Notes under the pieces: generated by a model
Told to the model about the DNA's origin: nothing
Seen by the model: only the letters and a program-made list of their open reading frames with translations
The model's database searches: none
In this document: piece by piece, positions 6,739 through 8,896 of the stretch
How the letters are laid out: each line of letters begins with the position of its first letter
How positions within the stretch are numbered: the stretch's first letter is position 1
Made by a program: the position numbers and the translations under genes
NCBI GenBank assembly: GCA_019236485.1
Contig: JAFAIY010000586.1
Coordinates: 1-8,896 of the forward strand
Length of the DNA stretch: 8,896 nt
Direction: 5' to 3'
From: Comamonas sp.
GTDB taxonomy: Bacteria > Pseudomonadota > Gammaproteobacteria > Burkholderiales > Burkholderiaceae_C

Positions 6739-7794
6739 TCAGTGGCGATGCGTATGGTGGATGTCCGGCACATGCGCATGGCTGTGCCGCAGCGGCTGGT
6801 GGCTGTGGAGGTGGCTGTGCTCGCCCTGGGGCATGGGATCGTGCCGATGATCGTGGTGGCCGTCGTCATGGCGGTGCGCATGTTCGTGCTCGACGGCCTC
6901 GTGCTCGTGTTCATGCTGGTGCGATTCGCCCAGATGCACGAGGATGCCGGCCAGCATCAGCAGCCCGCCCGGCAGCAGGCCCCAGCCGCCCGATCTGTCA
7001 CCTAGCAGCAGCGCCAGGGCCGCGCCTATGAAGGGCGCGAAGGCGAACACCGAACCCGTGCGCGCGGCCCCGAAAGCCCGCTGCGCCAGCAGATAGAAAC
7101 GCAGACTCAGCCCATAGCCGCTGGCGCCCACGGCCAGCAGGCCCAGGGCCGCGGACGCTGCCGGCAGCGGCTCGCGCATGAGCAGGGCCAGACCGCTGGT
7201 GGCACAGACGCCCAGCACGGACTTGGCCAGCACCACCTGCGCGGGGTCGCGCTCCGCCAGCGCGCGCGACAAGCTGTTGTCCATGCCCCAGGCCGCTGTG
7301 GCGGCCATGACGGCCAGCAGACCCCAGAGCTGGCTGGCCCCGCCCTGGCCCTGCTCCAGCACCAGCGCAATCCCGCCCGCAAGCAGCAACAGCACGCCGG
7401 TCCAGACGCGCCGGTCCATGGTTTCGCCGTAGAGACGCCAGGCCAGAAGCGCGGTGAACACGGCCTCCAGGCTCAGCATCAGCGAAGCACCGGTGCCGCT
7501 GCTGCGCTGCAGCCCCCAGGCCAGCAGCGCCGGGCCCAGGATGGCACCAAAGCTGGCAACGGCCAGCAGGCGCCGCAGATCCGAGCGCTGCACGCGGGCC
7601 TCCAGCTGCGCAGGCCGACGCAGCAGGGCCGCCATGCCGGCAGCCCCCCCATAGAGCAGCGCCGCCGTGGTGAAGGGGCCAAGCCCCAGGCCCAGCTTCT
7701 GGACCAAGGGCGTGCTCACGCCAAACAGGCCAGCGGCCAGCAAGGCCAGCAGGCCGCCCCTGAGGGCCGGAAATCTGGAAGCGATATGCATCAT
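6739..7794 (-). CDS. EamA/DMT-family transporter with duplicated His-rich C-terminal tail
   Basis: Inner-membrane protein of 351 residues with two EamA domains (about 13-144 and 155-286), together about ten hydrophobic helices. Typical DMT-superfamily segments include GLFGVSTPLVQKL, LSLEAVFTALLAW (first EamA end) and AWGMDNSLSRALAERDP (second EamA start). After the last helix, residues 292-351 contain 23 histidines and many Asp/Glu, arranged as two matching modules (see the repeat entry). EamA proteins move metabolites, and some export metallophores; the His tail suggests binding of Zn, Ni, Co or Cu ions at the cytoplasmic or membrane face. Whether it transports metal, a metal complex or uses metal as a sensor is unknown. 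The start is ATG 7792-7794 with AAGG about 5-6 nt upstream; a second ATG follows immediately. The gene is alone on its strand and divergent from the amidohydrolase gene. Confidence 0.9.
   Translation of the reverse strand: MMHIASRFPALRGGLLALLAAGLFGVSTPLVQKLGLGLGPFTTAALLYGGAAGMAALLRRPAQLEARVQRSDLRRLLAVASFGAILGPALLAWGLQRSSGTGASLMLSLEAVFTALLAWRLYGETMDRRVWTGVLLLLAGGIALVLEQGQGGASQLWGLLAVMAATAAWGMDNSLSRALAERDPAQVVLAKSVLGVCATSGLALLMREPLPAASAALGLLAVGASGYGLSLRFYLLAQRAFGAARTGSVFAFAPFIGAALALLLGDRSGGWGLLPGGLLMLAGILVHLGESHQHEHEHEAVEHEHAHRHDDGHHDHRHDPMPQGEHSHLHSHQPLRHSHAHVPDIHHTHRH
6742..6921 (-). repeat. Tandem duplication of a ~26-residue histidine module within the EamA tail
   Basis: Module 1 is residues 292-318 (bases 6841-6921) and module 2 is residues 326-351 (bases 6742-6819), separated by a 7-residue linker containing DPMPQGE. 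Histidines at 292, 294, 296, 298, 303, 305 and 307 recur exactly 34 residues later. Those at 313, 314, 316 and 318 recur 33 residues later, so one residue was lost. Eleven of twelve histidines in module 1 are matched, and both modules end in HH-x-HRH. The intervening residues differ, so this is an old duplication kept for His spacing. Confidence 0.8.
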
Positions 7795-7812
7795 CTAAAC
7801 CTTGTTGCATCG

Positions 7813-7896
7813 CAAAGTGTACGACCGCGCTGCGCCGCCCATGGCATGGGCCGACAGCACCAACAGGGCTAAGTTAGGATCACCACACAAAGTGTA
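7813..7896. repeat. 9-bp direct repeat CAAAGTGTA in the divergent EamA/amidohydrolase region
   Basis: CAAAGTGTA occurs at 7813-7821 and again at 7888-7896, 75 bp apart (start to start), within the 182-bp gap between two divergent genes. On the minus strand each copy contains TACACT, a partial -10 match for the EamA gene. The copies could be regulator sites, paired promoter elements or chance. Confidence 0.3.
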
Positions 7897-7929
7897 AAAA
7901 GCACATTCAAGCTGTTACTTCAGCCAATC

Positions 7930-7963
7930 GAACGCGCTCGCCTGCGAACGCGTTCTCTTTTTT
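7930..7963 (+). terminator. Terminator-like hairpin in the leader of the amidohydrolase gene (candidate attenuator)
   Basis: GAACGCG (7930-7936) pairs with CGCGTTC (7949-7955) across a 12-nt loop and is followed by TCTTTTTT (7956-7963). The T run ends 1 bp before the AGGAGA Shine-Dalgarno site (7965-7970) of the amidohydrolase. The right arm is also part of a 10-bp palindrome GAACGCGTTC (7946-7955), which could instead bind a protein. No plus-strand gene ends upstream that would need a terminator, so attenuation of the downstream gene is the more interesting reading. The stem is only 7 bp. Confidence 0.4.
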
Positions 7964-7976
7964 CAGGAGAGAGAAG

Positions 7977-8896
7977 ATGGGACAAGCCATAGCGCATGCA
8001 AACGATCTGCCCTGGAGCCTGGGCCCTATCCGCGCCCGGGCCTGCAGCTGCGGCAGCGTGGTCTGCCAGCTGCTGCACCAGAGGGTGATGAGCGATATGT
8101 CGCGGCGCATGTTCATGGGTGGAGTGGCGGCGACCATGGCCCCGTTCGTCGGCCTGCAGGCGGCCGAGAGCGATGCGGCACTGCCCAAGAATGCCGAGCG
8201 CCCGACCCTGCTGACCAATCTGCGCCTGTTCGACGGCACGGGCAAGCCCGTGCGCGACGGCGTGCAGGTGCTGGTCCAGGGCAAGCTCATCTCCGCCCTG
8301 CCCTCGGCCGCGGAGAAGGTCGAGGGCGCCCAGGTGATCGATTGCCAGGGCAAGCTGGTGATGCCGGGCCTGATAGACACGCACTGGCACACCATGCTCG
8401 CAGCGATCGCGCAGACCACGGCCATGACGGCGGACCTGGGCTATCTGTATCTGGCCGCGGCCCAGGAAGCCCAGCGCACGCTGCTGCGCGGCTTCACCTC
8501 GGTGCGCGACGCGGGCGGCCCGGCTTTTGCGCTCAAGCGCGCCATCGACGAGGGCATGGTCGCGGGCCCGCGCATCTACCCCAGCGGGGCCATGATTTCC
8601 CAGACCTCGGGCCATGGCGACTTCCGCCTGCGCGGCGACATACCGCGTGCGGCGAATGCGCCGCTCAGCGCCGTGGAACAGGCCGGCGTGGCCATGATCG
8701 CCGACGGCGAGGCCGAGGTGCTGCGCCGCGTGCGCGAGCAGCTGATGCTGGGCGCCTCGCAGATCAAGATGCTGGCCGGCGGCGGCGTGGCCTCGCTCTA
8801 CGACCCGCTGGACAGCATGCAGTTTTCCGAACGCGAGCTGCGCAGCGGCGTGGAGGCCGCGGCGGACTGGAACACCTATGTGATGGCCCATGTCTA
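7977..8896 (+). CDS. Tat-exported metal-dependent amidohydrolase, N-terminal part (3' end outside window)
   Basis: The first 306 residues are visible; the frame is open to the window end. The start is ATG 7977-7979 with a strong AGGAGA 6 nt upstream. The protein belongs to the imidazolonepropionase-like amidohydrolase group (COG1228 type), hydrolases of C-N or peptide-like bonds using a binuclear metal centre. Visible features are the beta-sandwich start (LTNLRLFDGTGKPVRDG), PGLIDTHWH with the metal-binding His136 and His138, TSVRDAGG, the bridging lysine in QIKMLAGGG (Lys264, normally carboxylated) and His305 in VMAHV at the very end. Residues 42-48 read SRRMFMG, a twin-arginine motif, followed by a hydrophobic stretch to about residue 63, so a folded protein is probably exported to the periplasm. 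Ahead of it is an unusual 41-residue extension with CSCGSVVC (23-30). ATG codons at residues 38 and 41 are alternative starts with weaker sites. The substrate is not predictable here. Confidence 0.88.
   Translation, partial: MGQAIAHANDLPWSLGPIRARACSCGSVVCQLLHQRVMSDMSRRMFMGGVAATMAPFVGLQAAESDAALPKNAERPTLLTNLRLFDGTGKPVRDGVQVLVQGKLISALPSAAEKVEGAQVIDCQGKLVMPGLIDTHWHTMLAAIAQTTAMTADLGYLYLAAAQEAQRTLLRGFTSVRDAGGPAFALKRAIDEGMVAGPRIYPSGAMISQTSGHGDFRLRGDIPRAANAPLSAVEQAGVAMIADGEAEVLRRVREQLMLGASQIKMLAGGGVASLYDPLDSMQFSERELRSGVEAAADWNTYVMAHV

Noticed and set aside
5865..6914. Long minus-strand open frame antisense to the second LysR gene and running into the EamA tail region (349 codons)
   Set aside because: Ser/Arg/Thr-rich shadow without motifs; the opposite strand encodes an intact LysR protein.
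7920..8891. Long minus-strand open frame antisense to the amidohydrolase (323 codons)
   Set aside because: Low-complexity Ala/Gly/His/Arg/Gln composition without recognisable motifs, lying opposite a well-supported gene with catalytic residues and a strong ribosome binding site.

Overview
This is a high-GC, gene-dense bacterial window. Gene content, codon use and protein style suggest a betaproteobacterium of the order Burkholderiales, most likely Comamonadaceae (Comamonas/Delftia/Acidovorax-like). This placement is inference from protein character and base composition; no rRNA or marker gene is present.

Layout, left to right. (1) 1-1782, +: the C-terminal 593 residues of TamB, the inner-membrane-anchored partner of TamA in envelope biogenesis. 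Its start lies outside the window. (2) 1841-1915, +: tRNA-Arg(CCT) with encoded CCA, followed directly by a strong rho-independent terminator (1921-1954). (3) 2059-3861: a divergent LysR regulator (-) and short-chain dehydrogenase/reductase (+), sharing a 129-bp intergenic region with a candidate operator and promoter. (4) 3907-6672: a two-gene minus-strand operon, a phosphinothricin/methionine-sulfoximine-type GNAT acetyltransferase followed by an MFS transporter, joined by an ATGA stop/start overlap and divergent from a second LysR regulator. The 61-bp AT-rich gap holds a T-N11-A LysR-type box. (5) 6739-7794, -: an EamA/DMT-family transporter with a 60-residue histidine-rich C-terminal tail made of two copies of one His module. 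(6) 7977-8896, +: the first 306 residues of a Tat-signal-bearing, metal-dependent amidohydrolase, cut by the window end. It lies behind a leader containing a terminator-like hairpin.

The first part (tamB, tRNA) is housekeeping. From 2059 onward the window holds regulator-plus-enzyme and regulator-plus-exporter pairs typical of accessory metabolism. GNAT, MFS and LysR together look like a modify-and-export detoxification unit. The SDR and its LysR look like an inducible single-enzyme oxidoreductase unit. The EamA transporter and the amidohydrolase diverge from a 182-bp region carrying two copies of a 9-bp direct repeat.

No insertion sequence, CRISPR array or phage gene was seen. No gene-free stretch exceeds 300 bases; the longest are about 182 bp (7795-7976) and about 143 bp (1916-2058, which holds only the tRNA terminator). 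I see no wholly unprecedented system. The duplicated His module on the EamA protein and the leader of the amidohydrolase gene are the most distinctive signals.
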